Assembly: GCF_013170825.1 (NCBI RefSeq)
Contig: NZ_CP033365.1
Location: 4,600,001 to 4,664,000, forward strand
Source of the DNA: Mesorhizobium sp. NZP2298
GTDB taxonomy: Bacteria > Pseudomonadota > Alphaproteobacteria > Rhizobiales > Rhizobiaceae
Length of the DNA stretch: 64,000 nt
Direction of reading: 5' to 3'
This document shows, piece by piece, positions 44,098 to 53,536 of the stretch (position 1 is the stretch's first letter; each line of letters starts with the position of its first letter). The position numbers and the translations under genes were made by a program. The notes beneath the pieces were generated by a model that did not search any database, was not told where the DNA came from, and saw only the letters and a list, made by a program, of their open reading frames with translations.

Positions 44098-44142
44098 CCG
44101 GAACGCGATTGCCGCGAGGCCTGTCGTCAAAGCAAGGATGCG

Positions 44143-44391
44143 TCAGTGACGCTTTGCCTGGACGAGATAGGCATCGATCTCGGTCTCGCCGAGCCACTTG
44201 GCCGCTTCCAGCCGGTGCAGGCCTTCAACCAGGATATGGCGCTTGCCGTCGTGGCGGACCTGGATCGGCGTCTTCATGCCGTTCTCCAATATGTCCTCGG
44301 CGAGATGGCGGACAGTCTCGGGGTGTAGTGTCTTCTTGCGCGCGGTGGGCACGTAGATGTCGTCGACCTTGACCTTTTGCACTCTGAGCAT
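44143..44391 (-). CDS. Small ParB-like nuclease-domain (ParB_N) protein, 82 aa
   Basis: MLRVQKVKVDDIYVPTARKK, then HLAEDILENGMKTPIQVR and VEGLHRLEAAKWLG give a ParB/Srx N-terminal domain consisting of that fold only, with the GxHR-type motif (EGLHRLEA). ATG 44391 is preferred over 44571 (GGGACAG upstream). No centromere-type helix-turn-helix or ParA partner is present, so it is a stand-alone CTPase-like or DNA-binding domain rather than a partition protein. Confidence 0.78.
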   Translation of the reverse strand: MLRVQKVKVDDIYVPTARKKTLHPETVRHLAEDILENGMKTPIQVRHDGKRHILVEGLHRLEAAKWLGETEIDAYLVQAKRH

Positions 44392-44582
44392 GCCTGTCCC
44401 CGTGGCGGAAACGCCGCCGTCCCCTGAGATAGTCGGTTTGGTTCGGAGGGCCAAGGGCACGGCTAACGAATGTCGGCCCACTCCCGGCCCGAAGGCCATC
44501 GACCAGGTCCGCCGGTTTGCCTGTCGCCGCGCGTTTCGATATGGCGTCTCGTGATCCTCAACGAAGGCCACGGAGCAATCCC

Positions 44583-44999
44583 ATGAGCAAATCCCTCGTC
44601 ACCTTTGTCGGTGTTGCTCATCCCTGGATGTGCGACGTGATGGGACACATGAATGTGCGCCACTACGCGGCGATGTTCGACGATGCCAGCTTCCAGCTTC
44701 TTGGCCACATCGCCGGTAAGGATAGCAGCCAGGCCTCGGCAACGGGATGGGCCGATGTGCGCACCGAAATCGACTACCGGCATGAGACAAAAGCCGGCTC
44801 GCTTCTCACCATTCGCTCGCATGTGGTGAAGATCGGCCGGACCTCCGTCACCTTCGAACAGGTCATGTCGGGATCGCTCGACGGCATCGTCCATGCATCG
44901 AGTCGGACCACCAGCGTACACTTCGACCTTGCCGCGCGTGCCTCGGTGGCGCTGGACGAACCTATGCGCGGCCGCGCGGCGACCCTCCTCGTCGAATAG
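44583..44999 (+). CDS. Acyl-CoA thioesterase (4HBT/hotdog-fold) protein
   Basis: A 138-aa hotdog protein: CDVMGHMNVRHYAAMFDDAS near residues 19-38 contains the 4HBT catalytic aspartate or asparagine pattern (GHMNVxHY). ATG 44583 is chosen over 44517 because the fold begins there; GGAGCAAT precedes. Such enzymes hydrolyse acyl-CoA; single-domain length is typical. Convergent with the LysR gene to the right. Confidence 0.82.
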   Translation: MSKSLVTFVGVAHPWMCDVMGHMNVRHYAAMFDDASFQLLGHIAGKDSSQASATGWADVRTEIDYRHETKAGSLLTIRSHVVKIGRTSVTFEQVMSGSLDGIVHASSRTTSVHFDLAARASVALDEPMRGRAATLLVE

Positions 45000-45014
45000 G
45001 CCCGGGTCGACCGA

Positions 45015-45974
45015 TCAGCCATTGTAGATGCGCTCGTCCAACGGCGTCCCGGCGATCAGAGCCTGTAACCCCGACAGCAGCGCCTTCTCGGCACGATTCA
45101 TCACCTTGTCGGGATTGGTGAGCAGGAAGATGTCGATCGCCGGCGGCGCGTCGTAGGGCGGCAGCCGCCACAACGTGCCGTCGGCCACGTCGCGTCGCGC
45201 CACGTGTAGCGGCAGCGGACCGATACCGAGCCCGGCGACGATCATGCGCCTGACTTCCTCCAGGCTCGAGGAGACACCGACGACATCTGCGTTCAGCCGG
45301 GCTTCGCTGCGCAACAGGGCGACCGGCCGCAGCGCGTCCGAAATGTGGTCGGTCTGGAAGGATACAGAGGGCTCGCCGCGCAGATCGGCAAGCTTCAGCC
45401 CGGCCTTTCCGTAAAGCCTGTGCTGCGGCCCGCAGAAGAAGCCGAAAAACTCGCGATAGACCATCGCGTAGTCCAACGCCGGGTCGCGCTGGCTGACAAG
45501 GCAGATGCCGAAGGAGGCGCGCCGCTCCCGCACCTGCTTGGCCACTTCCGTGCTTGCAGCGACCGAGATGGTGATGCTGGCGCGCGGATAGTTGCGGTGA
45601 AATTCCGCCAGCGCACGATCGAACAGCGGCGAGACGACATGACTGGCCGTGGCGATCATCACGTGGCCGGTGACATCGTCGCTGATGCCCCGCATCAAGA
45701 GCGGCAGCTGCGATATCGAGCCGAACACCTCGACGCTCTGCTCATAGATCAGCAGCCCGACCTCCGTGAGTTCGAAGCGCGTTGCGTCGCGGTCGACCAG
45801 CCGCCTCCCAACCCGATCCTCCAGCCGCCGCAAGGCGTTGCTGACACTGGGTTGCTTGAGGTTGAGGCGCTCGGCGGCGCGGGTGATGCTCTTGACTTCC
45901 GCAATGACAACGAACGTACGCAGAAGGTTCCAGTCGAGATCCCAGACCAGACGTTCGGGGCGAGGCAAGGCCAT
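45015..45974 (-). CDS. LysR-type transcriptional regulator of the adjacent catabolic locus
   Basis: A 319-aa protein with an N-terminal winged helix (LLRTFVVIAEVKSITRAAERL and NLKQPSVSNALRRLED, in part, near residues 18-54) and a LysR substrate domain. It is divergent from the ABC transporter genes; the 136-base gap probably holds the shared operator (an AT-rich stretch near 45978-46010). By position it should respond to the transported compound and control genes from 46111 rightwards. The inducer is unknown. Confidence 0.88.
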   Translation of the reverse strand: MALPRPERLVWDLDWNLLRTFVVIAEVKSITRAAERLNLKQPSVSNALRRLEDRVGRRLVDRDATRFELTEVGLLIYEQSVEVFGSISQLPLLMRGISDDVTGHVMIATASHVVSPLFDRALAEFHRNYPRASITISVAASTEVAKQVRERRASFGICLVSQRDPALDYAMVYREFFGFFCGPQHRLYGKAGLKLADLRGEPSVSFQTDHISDALRPVALLRSEARLNADVVGVSSSLEEVRRMIVAGLGIGPLPLHVARRDVADGTLWRLPPYDAPPAIDIFLLTNPDKVMNRAEKALLSGLQALIAGTPLDERIYNG

Positions 45975-46110
45975 TCCTGATATCTATGCTCCCTATTCCC
46001 ATTATCTATTTGCGCAATGCTGATGCAAAGGCAATCATTGACGCCAGGAGAGCGCCCCAACGCCTCCCAAGAAAAAGCCTTCGCGCTCCATCCAGAGGAC
46101 AGGAATTCAG

Positions 46111-46893
46111 ATGAACAGGGTATTTTCCGGCATTGCAGTTGCCGCGCTGCTGCTTGCATCGGCCTTCACCACCGTTTCGGCAAGGGCCGACGACCTCGAG
46201 AAGATCAAGGCGGCGGGCGAATTGAAGATTTCCATGAGCGGCCAGTATCCGCCCTTCAACTTCGTCAACGACCAGAACGAAGTCGTCGGCTTCGACGCCG
46301 ATATCGGCAAGGCCATCGCTGAACGCATCGGCGTCAAGGGCACCATCATCACCACGGCCTGGGACGGCATTATCGCCGGCCTGCTCGCCAACAAATACGA
46401 CACTGTCGTCGGCTCGATGACGATCACGCCCGAGCGAGAGAAAGTCGTCGATTTCGTCGGCCCCTACTACCATGCCGGCCGCGCGGTTTTCGTGAGTCAG
46501 GATTCCAAGGTGCAGAGCCTCGACGACCTCAAGGGCAAGACCCTTGGCGTAACGCTCGGCGAAACGCATGAAAAATGGGCGCGCGAACAGGGCGGCTGGG
46601 ATATCCGCACCTATAAGGGCCTGCCGGAACTGCTGCTCGAACTGAAGGCCGGCCGCGTCGACGCCATCGTCGTCGACAACATTCCGGTCATGGTGGCCGT
46701 CAAGGAAACCGGCGAAAAGGTCCGCAAGCTCGACACGCCCAACATCGAGGGCGGCAGCGTCGCCATCGGCATCGCCATCCGCAAGGACAATCCGGAACTC
46801 AAGGCCGCCATGCAGAAGGCGCTGGACGGGATGTTGGCCGACGGCACCTACGAGAAGATCTCCAAGCAGTGGGTCGGCAGCGACATCCGCTGA
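46111..46893 (+). CDS. Polar amino-acid ABC transporter, substrate-binding protein
   Basis: A 260-aa periplasmic protein: signal peptide with cleavage after VSARA (residue 25-26), then ELKISMSGQYPPFNFV and EVVGFDADIGKAIAERIGVK, the SBP family 3 signature. It delivers a polar or amino-acid-like compound to the two permeases that follow at 46958 and 47618. First gene of the catabolic operon; AGGACAGG precedes the ATG. Confidence 0.9.
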   Translation: MNRVFSGIAVAALLLASAFTTVSARADDLEKIKAAGELKISMSGQYPPFNFVNDQNEVVGFDADIGKAIAERIGVKGTIITTAWDGIIAGLLANKYDTVVGSMTITPEREKVVDFVGPYYHAGRAVFVSQDSKVQSLDDLKGKTLGVTLGETHEKWAREQGGWDIRTYKGLPELLLELKAGRVDAIVVDNIPVMVAVKETGEKVRKLDTPNIEGGSVAIGIAIRKDNPELKAAMQKALDGMLADGTYEKISKQWVGSDIR

Positions 46894-46957
46894 TCCTTGC
46901 CGGCTCCAGGCGGTGAAAACCACCTGGAACCGATCGCCACTCCAGCCGGGTCATTCC

Positions 46958-47605
46958 ATGGATTTCGCCTTGATGAGCCGTGTCTTCCCGTTCTTCGTGG
47001 AAGCCGCACTGGTGACGCTGGAACTGACAGCGCTGGCCCTGGTTCTCGGGCTGGCCGCGGCAGCACTGGCCGCGGCCGCCAGGATGTCGAGGTCGGCGAT
47101 CCCGCGCGCCATCGGTACGGCCTATGTCAGCCTGTTTCGCGGCACGCCCTGCCTGATACAGCTCTTCGTGCTCTATTTCGGCGGTCCGCAGATCGGCATC
47201 AATCTGGATCCGTTCACGGCCGGGGTCGTCGGGCTTGGCCTCAACATCGGCGCCTATATGGCGGAATCGATCCGTGGCGCGTTAACAGCGGTCGACCGCG
47301 GTCAGACGGAAGCTGCCCGCACGATCGGCTTCAGCCGCTTCCAGACCTTGCGCAAGGTCGTGCTGCCGCAGGCCGCCCGGCTGATGATCCGCCCGCTCGG
47401 CGTCAACACGGTCGCGCTGTTGAAGGGTTCGGCACTGGTCTCCACCATCTCGGTCGTGGAACTGACCTATACCGCCCAGCGCTTCATCGGCTCGACATAC
47501 AAGCCGTTCGAGATCTTCGGCGTCGCGGCCCTGCTCTACATGGTCATGGTCTACGCCGTCGCCCGCATCGTCGACATGCTCGACAAGCGCTTCGCCATCG
47601 TCTGA
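46958..47605 (+). CDS. Polar amino-acid ABC transporter permease (HisMQ type), first
   Basis: A 215-aa membrane permease. ATG 46958 (MDFALMSRVFPFFVEAAL) is chosen because the first membrane helix begins there. The EAA-type loop is seen in QTEAARTIGFSRFQTLRKVVLPQA (in two parts, residues 114-137). It pairs with the permease at 47618 to form the channel. RGTPCLIQLFVLYFG near residue 63 is a second hallmark of this family. Confidence 0.9.
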   Translation: MDFALMSRVFPFFVEAALVTLELTALALVLGLAAAALAAAARMSRSAIPRAIGTAYVSLFRGTPCLIQLFVLYFGGPQIGINLDPFTAGVVGLGLNIGAYMAESIRGALTAVDRGQTEAARTIGFSRFQTLRKVVLPQAARLMIRPLGVNTVALLKGSALVSTISVVELTYTAQRFIGSTYKPFEIFGVAALLYMVMVYAVARIVDMLDKRFAIV

Positions 47606-47617
47606 GAGGGGAGCACG

Positions 47618-48277
47618 ATGCAAGGTTTGGATTTCACCGTCGTCGCCCCCTACTGGGACCTCTTGCTGACGGGCGCCTGGTGGACGGCGCTGCTTACGGT
47701 CTCGGCCGGAGCGCTCAGTTTCGTCTTCGGCATCCTGTTTGCCGTCATCGTGCTCTATGCGCCAGCGATCCTCGCCTACCCCGTTCGCGCCTTCATGTGG
47801 CTGTTCATGGGCACGCCACTGCTGCTGCAGCTTTTCCTGATCTATTTCGGCCTTGTGCAGGTCGGCATCGACATCCCCGCGCTGGCCGCCGGAATAGCCG
47901 GGCTTGGCCTGCATTTCGCCGTCTACAATGCCGATGTCATCCGTGCCGGCATCGTGGCGGTCGATCCCGGTCAGACGGAAGGCGCGCGCAGCATCGGCTT
48001 CGGCAAGTGGCAGGCGCTGCGCTACGTCGTGATACCGCAGGCCATCCGCAACACGGCACCGCCGATCGGAAGCAATTTGATCGCACTGTTGAAAGAATCC
48101 TCCATCGTCTCGGTCATCGGCATCGCCGAGCTTGTCCATTCAGCACAACTGGCGATCAGCGAAACTTTCCGCCCGTTCGAGTTCTACATCACGGCCGCCG
48201 CGCTCTATTACATCTTGAACCTGGTGCTCGAGGCGGCCTTGCATCGGTTTGAAAGACATGTGGAGGTTTCCCGATGA
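47618..48277 (+). CDS. Polar amino-acid ABC transporter permease, second
   Basis: A 219-aa permease of the same type: [16 protein letters not shown] near residues 65-80 and [24 protein letters not shown] (in two parts) near 118-141 hold the conserved coupling loop. Its 3' end overlaps the ATPase gene by four bases (ATGA), so the transport genes are one unit. Confidence 0.9.
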   Translation: MQGLDFTVVAPYWDLLLTGAWWTALLTVSAGALSFVFGILFAVIVLYAPAILAYPVRAFMWLFMGTPLLLQLFLIYFGLVQVGIDIPALAAGIAGLGLHFAVYNADVIRAGIVAVDPGQTEGARSIGFGKWQALRYVVIPQAIRNTAPPIGSNLIALLKESSIVSVIGIAELVHSAQLAISETFRPFEFYITAAALYYILNLVLEAALHRFERHVEVSR

Positions 48278-49038
48278 GCACGCGGCGGCCAATGGTCGAG
48301 GTCCACGGCGCGCGCAAATCGTTCGGCGCGGTCGAGGTCCTCAAAGGCATCGACCTGTCAGTGGATCGGGGGCAGATCGTCGCGATTATCGGACCGAGCG
48401 GTTCCGGCAAGAGCACGCTGCTGCGCTCCATCAACCATCTTGAGACCTTGAACGGCGGCGAGGTATGGTTGGACGGCGTGCAGGTCAACCAGAGACTGCA
48501 CGGCCAGGCCTTCGAGCGGCACATCAACAAGGTGCGCCAGCACATGGGCATGGTGTTCCAGCACTTCAACCTGTTCCCGCACCTGACCGTGATCGAGAAC
48601 ATCACCATGGGACCGGTGATCCTGAAGGGCATGACAAAAGATGAAGCCCGGGCCTTGGCGCATGGCCTCCTGTCCAAGGTCGGGCTGGCCGACAAGACCG
48701 ACGCCTATCCCTCCAGGCTTTCGGGCGGCCAGAAGCAGCGCGTGGCGATTGCGCGTGCGCTGGCCATGCAGCCCAAGGTGATGCTGTTCGACGAGGCAAC
48801 CTCGGCCCTCGACCCGGAATTGGTCGACGAGGTCAACGCAGTGATGAAACAGCTTGCCGCCGAACACATGACCATGCTCATCGTAACGCACGAGATGCGC
48901 TTTGCCGGCGAGGTGGCCGACAGGGTGCTGTTCATGGACGGCGGCGTGGTGGTCGAGGAAGGCCCGCCGGGCGAGATTTTCCGCACGCCCCAGAAGGAGC
49001 GCACCCGCACCTTCCTCAAGAAATATCTTTCCGCCTGA
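48274..49038 (+). CDS. Amino-acid ABC transporter ATP-binding protein
   Basis: A 254-aa ATPase with Walker [13 protein letters not shown] near residues 42-53, the Q-loop [10 protein letters not shown] near 91-100, the ABC signature [15 protein letters not shown] near 149-163 and Walker [15 protein letters not shown] near 169-182, with the H-loop VTHEM further on. It energises import through the two permeases. A hydrolase gene starts eight bases downstream. Confidence 0.95.
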   Translation: MSTRRPMVEVHGARKSFGAVEVLKGIDLSVDRGQIVAIIGPSGSGKSTLLRSINHLETLNGGEVWLDGVQVNQRLHGQAFERHINKVRQHMGMVFQHFNLFPHLTVIENITMGPVILKGMTKDEARALAHGLLSKVGLADKTDAYPSRLSGGQKQRVAIARALAMQPKVMLFDEATSALDPELVDEVNAVMKQLAAEHMTMLIVTHEMRFAGEVADRVLFMDGGVVVEEGPPGEIFRTPQKERTRTFLKKYLSA

Positions 49039-49046
49039 GTACGACG

Positions 49047-50687
49047 ATGACCAGTTTGCCCACGGAATTTCCCGATTTTGGACTGACGCCGGAGCAGCGC
49101 CGCCACGCGGTTCGCGGCCACTATTACGAGTGGCCGGGCATGGATGGCGAGCGTGGCGAAATCTGGTGCTACAGCGACCGCTTCTCCTATCGTGCCGGCG
49201 AAACGGTAACGCTGCATGTCAGTTCCACGGCTCCCTCCTTCGGCATGACCATCGTCCGCGACGGCGGCACCGAGACAAAGGTGTTCGACAAGTCGGGAAT
49301 CGCGGCGCGCTGGCAGGACAGTCCGGACCAATGCTCGGCGGAGGGCTGTGGCTGGGAAGCATCCTTCGAATTTCGTGTCGGCGGCGACTGGCCGTCCGGC
49401 GCCTATCGGATAACGCTGAGTGCCGAGGGCCGAGACGGCAAGCCGATCCACAGCCACCATCTCTTCATTGTCTCTCCCCAGGCCGGCAAGAAGCCCGGCC
49501 GTGTGCTGCAAGTGGCGGCGACGGGCACCTGGCTCGCCTACAACACCTGGGGCGGCTCCAACCACTATCAGGGCATCACCGGGCCGGATCGCGACCAGTA
49601 TTCTCCCATCGTGTCGACGCAGCGGCCCTGGTGCCGTGGCTTCGTCGTGCTGCCGAAGGATGCGCCGCGCGTGCCGCTGGAGGTCGCCGTGCCGCCGAAG
49701 ACGGTGCCGCGCTATCCGCATATGGAATGGGCGCTCGCCACCGGCCATTCGAAGAAATACGCCTCGTCCGGCTGGGCGAGCTACGACAGCCACTTCTTCC
49801 GCTTCGCCGAACAGGCCGGCTATGAGGTTGACCTCGCCAGCCAGCACGATCTGCATTTCTCGCCTGATATTCTCGATGGGTATGACTGCGCCGTCTTCGT
49901 TGGCCATGACGAGTACTGGACCTGGGAAATGCGCGATGCGGTCGACAGCTACGTCGAACGCGGCGGCCATGCGGCGCGCTTTGCCGGTAATTTCATGTGG
50001 CAGACGAGGCTGGAGGACGAAGGCCGCCGGCAGGTCTGCTACAAATACCGCGCCCGCGCCGAAGACCCGGCCTATCGCGGCGGCGACGTGACCCGCGCCA
50101 CCAATTCCTGGGAAGCGCCGGAAATCGGCCGGCCGGGTTCAGTGACCTTCGGGCTCAATGCGACGCGCGGCGTCTATGCCGGCTGGGGCGGCTGCGCACC
50201 GCGTGGCGTGCGTGGCTTTCCGGTCTACCGGCCGGAACACTGGGCCTTTACCGGCACCGGCATCTATTATGGCGACCTGTTAGGCGCCGACAGCCATGTC
50301 TATGGCTACGAGGTCGATGGGCTCGATTTCGAGATCCGCGGCGGCCTGCCCTACCCCACCGCAACGAGCGGCGCGCCAGGCGGCCTGCAGGTTCTCGCTG
50401 TCGGCATGGCATCCCAGGTCGAGGAAAGCGCCGACATTCCGATCGAGGACCAGTTCCTCACCGACGAGGATGGCCGCTTCACCGCTGAGACTTTGTTCGG
50501 TGAGGCGAGCGACGCCAATCTCGAAAAAGTCAAACGCGGCAACGGCATGATCGTCAATTTCCCGCGCGGCAAGGGCGAGGTGTTCCACGCCGGAAGCTGC
50601 GAATGGGTAGCCGGCCTGCTAAGACAAGACCCGATGGTCGAACGCGTCACCCAGAATGTCCTTGATCGCTACCTTGGAAAGTCCTGA
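49047..50687 (+). CDS. N,N-dimethylformamidase beta-subunit-like hydrolase
   Basis: A 546-aa protein resembling the large subunit of N,N-dimethylformamidase: WLAYNTWGGSNHYQG near residues 158-172, GHSKKYASSGWASYDSHF near 233-250, and the nearby acidic and aromatic residues; VGHDEYWTWEMRDAV near 285-299 is the most family-like stretch. Members cleave amide bonds of small N-acyl compounds or have no assigned substrate. Placement after the transporter suggests it hydrolyses the imported amide. No alpha subunit gene is found in the operon. Confidence 0.75.
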   Translation: MTSLPTEFPDFGLTPEQRRHAVRGHYYEWPGMDGERGEIWCYSDRFSYRAGETVTLHVSSTAPSFGMTIVRDGGTETKVFDKSGIAARWQDSPDQCSAEGCGWEASFEFRVGGDWPSGAYRITLSAEGRDGKPIHSHHLFIVSPQAGKKPGRVLQVAATGTWLAYNTWGGSNHYQGITGPDRDQYSPIVSTQRPWCRGFVVLPKDAPRVPLEVAVPPKTVPRYPHMEWALATGHSKKYASSGWASYDSHFFRFAEQAGYEVDLASQHDLHFSPDILDGYDCAVFVGHDEYWTWEMRDAVDSYVERGGHAARFAGNFMWQTRLEDEGRRQVCYKYRARAEDPAYRGGDVTRATNSWEAPEIGRPGSVTFGLNATRGVYAGWGGCAPRGVRGFPVYRPEHWAFTGTGIYYGDLLGADSHVYGYEVDGLDFEIRGGLPYPTATSGAPGGLQVLAVGMASQVEESADIPIEDQFLTDEDGRFTAETLFGEASDANLEKVKRGNGMIVNFPRGKGEVFHAGSCEWVAGLLRQDPMVERVTQNVLDRYLGKS

Positions 50688-50688
50688 C

Positions 50689-52074
50689 ATGTCGAAGACC
50701 CAGACCGCCGCCCAAGCAACCGAGGCGCGCCGAGAATCGCATCTGTTCTACCTGTCCAGCCTGCGCCGGCCGTTGATCGATCGCGCCGAAGGCATCTATA
50801 TGTGGACGCAGGACGGCCGCCGTTTCATCGACGGATCGAGCGGGCCGATGGTCGCCAATATCGGCCATTCCAACCGCAACGTTCTGGATGCCATGAAGCG
50901 GCAGATGGACCGCGCCACCTTCGCCTATCGCCTGCACTTCGAAAACGAGCCGGCGGAGGAACTGGCGCGCGAGCTCGCGGGCAAACTGCCGGAAGGCATG
51001 GACCGCATCTTTTTCGTCTCGGGCGGCTCGGAAGCGACGGAATCCTGCATCAAGCTGGCGAGGCAATGGGCGGTCGCGACGGGCCAGGCCAGCCGCTGGA
51101 AGGTGATCACGCGTTTTCCCTCCTATCATGGCGGCACGCTGGGTTCGCTTTCGGTCACCGGCGACGATGCGCTGGCCGAAACCTTTGAGCCGATGATGCG
51201 GGTGATGCCGACCGTGCCCGCGCCAACAGCCTGGCGCGACCGCGACAATCTTTCGATGGAGCAACGCGGCGTCCGCTACGCCGACATGCTGGAGGACAAG
51301 ATCCTCGCAGAAGGCCCGGAGAGTGTCGTCGCCTTCATCATGGAGCCGATCGGCGGTGCTGCCACCGCCGCTCTTGTGGCGCCAGACAGCTATTACGCAC
51401 GCATCCGCGAGATCTGCGACCGCTACGGCATCCTGCTCATCCATGACGAAGTGATGAGCGGCGCCGGCCGCACCGGCAAATTCCTGGGCGGCGACCATTG
51501 GAACTGCAGACCCGACATCGTCGCGCTGTCGAAAGGGCTGGGCTCCGGCTATGCGCCGCTCGGCGCGCTGGCGGCTCCGATGCGGCTGGTGCAGCCGCTG
51601 CTTGCTTCGGGCGGGTTCCAGCACGGCCACACCTATGCAGGCAATCCGTTGGCCTGCGCCGCCGGTCTTGCGGTGCTGGGCGAAATGGACCGCCTCGACT
51701 TGATCGCCAATGCCGCTGCCATGGGCGATGTGCTGATGGACGGGCTGAAGGGGCTGGCGAAGCGCTTTCCGTTCATTGCCGACGTGCGCGGCAAGGGCCT
51801 GCTGACCGGAGCCGAGATGGTTGCCGATCCGGAGACATTGCGGCCGATCGACCAAACAAAGAAAGCCACGCAGCGTCTGCTCGACCTCGCCTACGAGCGC
51901 GGCCTGATCATCTATGGCCGCAAGGTCAAGGGCGGCGTCGACGGCGACAATTTCATGGTCGCGCCGCCAATGATCGTCACCAGCGAACAGGTCGGCGAGA
52001 TCGTCTCAATCATTGGCGATTCGCTGGAAGTCCTGGCTTCCGAGCTCGACCTGCCGGTCGAAGGCCGGGGGTAA
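50689..52074 (+). CDS. Class III (omega) aminotransferase
   Basis: A 461-aa PLP enzyme. GGSEATESCIKLARQW near residue 113-128, LLIHDEVMSGAGRTGKF near 248-264, and the PLP lysine in IVALSKGLGSGYAPLGA (K near 281) define class III aminotransferases. It transfers an amino group from an omega-amino or beta-amino acid to pyruvate or 2-oxoglutarate. ATG 50689 follows the hydrolase stop by one base (the frame's earlier ATG 50656 overlaps it). The next gene starts four bases on. Confidence 0.9.
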   Translation: MSKTQTAAQATEARRESHLFYLSSLRRPLIDRAEGIYMWTQDGRRFIDGSSGPMVANIGHSNRNVLDAMKRQMDRATFAYRLHFENEPAEELARELAGKLPEGMDRIFFVSGGSEATESCIKLARQWAVATGQASRWKVITRFPSYHGGTLGSLSVTGDDALAETFEPMMRVMPTVPAPTAWRDRDNLSMEQRGVRYADMLEDKILAEGPESVVAFIMEPIGGAATAALVAPDSYYARIREICDRYGILLIHDEVMSGAGRTGKFLGGDHWNCRPDIVALSKGLGSGYAPLGALAAPMRLVQPLLASGGFQHGHTYAGNPLACAAGLAVLGEMDRLDLIANAAAMGDVLMDGLKGLAKRFPFIADVRGKGLLTGAEMVADPETLRPIDQTKKATQRLLDLAYERGLIIYGRKVKGGVDGDNFMVAPPMIVTSEQVGEIVSIIGDSLEVLASELDLPVEGRG

Positions 52075-52078
52075 GGAA

Positions 52079-53008
52079 ATGGCGCCGCGAAAAGTCATCA
52101 TCACCTGCGCCGTCACCGGCTCGGTGCACACGCCGTCGATGTCGCCCTATCTGCCACTGACGCCGGACCAGATCGCGGCCGACGCGATCGCGGCAGCGGA
52201 AGCCGGCGCCTCGATCCTGCATCTGCATGCCCGCGACCCCAAAGACGGACGGCCGACGGCCGATCCGGACGTGTTCATGCAGTTCCTGCCACGCATCAAG
52301 CAGGCAACCGACGCTGTGATCAACATCACCACGGGCGGCTCCTCGTTGATGACACTCGACCAGCGGCTGGAGGCCCCGCTCCGAGCCGAGCCCGAAATGT
52401 GCTCGCTCAACATGGGCTCAATGAATTTCGCGCTGTTCCCGATGCTCGACAAGCCAAGGGAGTGGCAGCACGAGTGGGAGCCAAAGCTGCTCGAAGCCAC
52501 CCGCGGCACCATCTTCAAGAACACATTCGCCGACATGGAGGGCGTGCTTGAGAGGCTGGGCAAGGGCTGCGGCACGCGCTTCGAATTCGAGTGCTACGAT
52601 GTCGGCCATCTCTATTCGCTGGCGCATTTCCGTGATCGGGGCCTGGTGTCGGGGCCGCTGTTCATCCAGTTCGTGCTGGGCATCTTGGGCGGCATCGGTG
52701 CCGACCCGGACAATCTCATCCATATGAAGCGGATCGCCGACAAACTGTTCGGCGACAGCTACCAGTTCTCCGTGCTGGCCGCAGGTCGCAACCAGATGCC
52801 GCTGATCTCGATCGCCGCGGCAATGGGCGGCAATGTCCGTGTCGGGCTGGAAGACAGTCTCTATGATGGCCGCCAATTGGCGAAATCCAATGCCGACCAG
52901 GTGCGCCGTATCCGTGGCATTCTCGACGGGCTGTCGCTGGAGGTTGCCACGCCAGCCGAGGCGCGCGACATGCTGGCGCTGAAGGGCGGCGACCGGGTAG
53001 CGTTTTGA
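52079..53008 (+). CDS. Beta-keto acid cleavage enzyme (BKACE, DUF849)
   Basis: A 309-aa TIM-barrel enzyme: KVIITCAVTGSVHTPSMSPYLPLTPDQIA (in parts; residues 5-33), ILHLHARDPKDGRPTADP (near 46-63) with metal-binding His residues, and NVRVGLEDSLYDGR (near 252-265). BKACE condenses a beta-keto acid with acetyl-CoA to acetoacetate and a CoA ester. GGTAAGGAA precedes ATG 52079. In this operon the beta-keto acid could come from the class III aminotransferase acting on a beta-amino acid. Confidence 0.9.
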   Translation: MAPRKVIITCAVTGSVHTPSMSPYLPLTPDQIAADAIAAAEAGASILHLHARDPKDGRPTADPDVFMQFLPRIKQATDAVINITTGGSSLMTLDQRLEAPLRAEPEMCSLNMGSMNFALFPMLDKPREWQHEWEPKLLEATRGTIFKNTFADMEGVLERLGKGCGTRFEFECYDVGHLYSLAHFRDRGLVSGPLFIQFVLGILGGIGADPDNLIHMKRIADKLFGDSYQFSVLAAGRNQMPLISIAAAMGGNVRVGLEDSLYDGRQLAKSNADQVRRIRGILDGLSLEVATPAEARDMLALKGGDRVAF

Positions 53009-53017
53009 GGCAAGACC

Positions 53018-53536
53018 GTGACCAATCCAACCCTCAGTGACGTCCTGATCCGTCCCGGTCGGATCGATGACGCCGAAACCATCCACACCGCGCTTCTCAA
53101 ACTCGGCACCCATATTGGCGCGCATCAGGAGATCACGTCCACATCAGATGATCTCCGACGCTATGGCTTTGGCGAAAAGCCCGCCTTCTCCACCCTGATG
53201 GCTGAAGTCGACGGCGAGTTCGCCGGCCTCTGCCTGCATTTCCCGATCTTTTCGACCTGGATGGGGCGGCCCGGCGTCTATGTGCAGGACCTCTATGTCG
53301 AGGACCGCTTTCGCGGCCGCAAGATCGGCGAACGGCTGCTGCGCCGCGTCGCCGCGGACTGCCGGAAAGAAGGCGGCGTCTATCTCAGGCTGTCGGTCGA
53401 CACCGACAACGAAAGTGCCAAGGCCTTCTACGAGAAGCTTGGCATCGCCTGGTCGAACTACGAACAGACGCAGAAGATCGTCGGCGAAGCCTTCTTTGCC
53501 TTCGCCGACGCGCCGGAAGATGGGGGGCAGGAATGA
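53018..53536 (+). CDS. GNAT-family N-acetyltransferase
   Basis: A 172-aa acetyltransferase starting at GTG 53018. VYVQDLYVEDRFRGRKIGERLL near residues 87-108 includes the acetyl-CoA loop (RxxRGRKIG), and NESAKAFYEKLGI near 129-141 completes the fold. The substrate is probably an amine of the catabolic pathway, or a polyamine, as the next gene is a polyamine-type deacetylase overlapping by four bases (ATGA). Confidence 0.88.
   Translation: MTNPTLSDVLIRPGRIDDAETIHTALLKLGTHIGAHQEITSTSDDLRRYGFGEKPAFSTLMAEVDGEFAGLCLHFPIFSTWMGRPGVYVQDLYVEDRFRGRKIGERLLRRVAADCRKEGGVYLRLSVDTDNESAKAFYEKLGIAWSNYEQTQKIVGEAFFAFADAPEDGGQE

Noticed and set aside
46897-48252. 451-codon plus frame across the ABC permease genes
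   Set aside because: Shadow of two permeases with conserved EAA loops in the other frame.
48705-49970. 421-codon minus frame across the ABC ATPase and hydrolase genes
   Set aside because: Runs opposite Walker A/B and signature motifs; antisense shadow.
50647-51855. 402-codon minus frame opposite the class III aminotransferase
   Set aside because: Opposite a gene with the PLP lysine motif; shadow.
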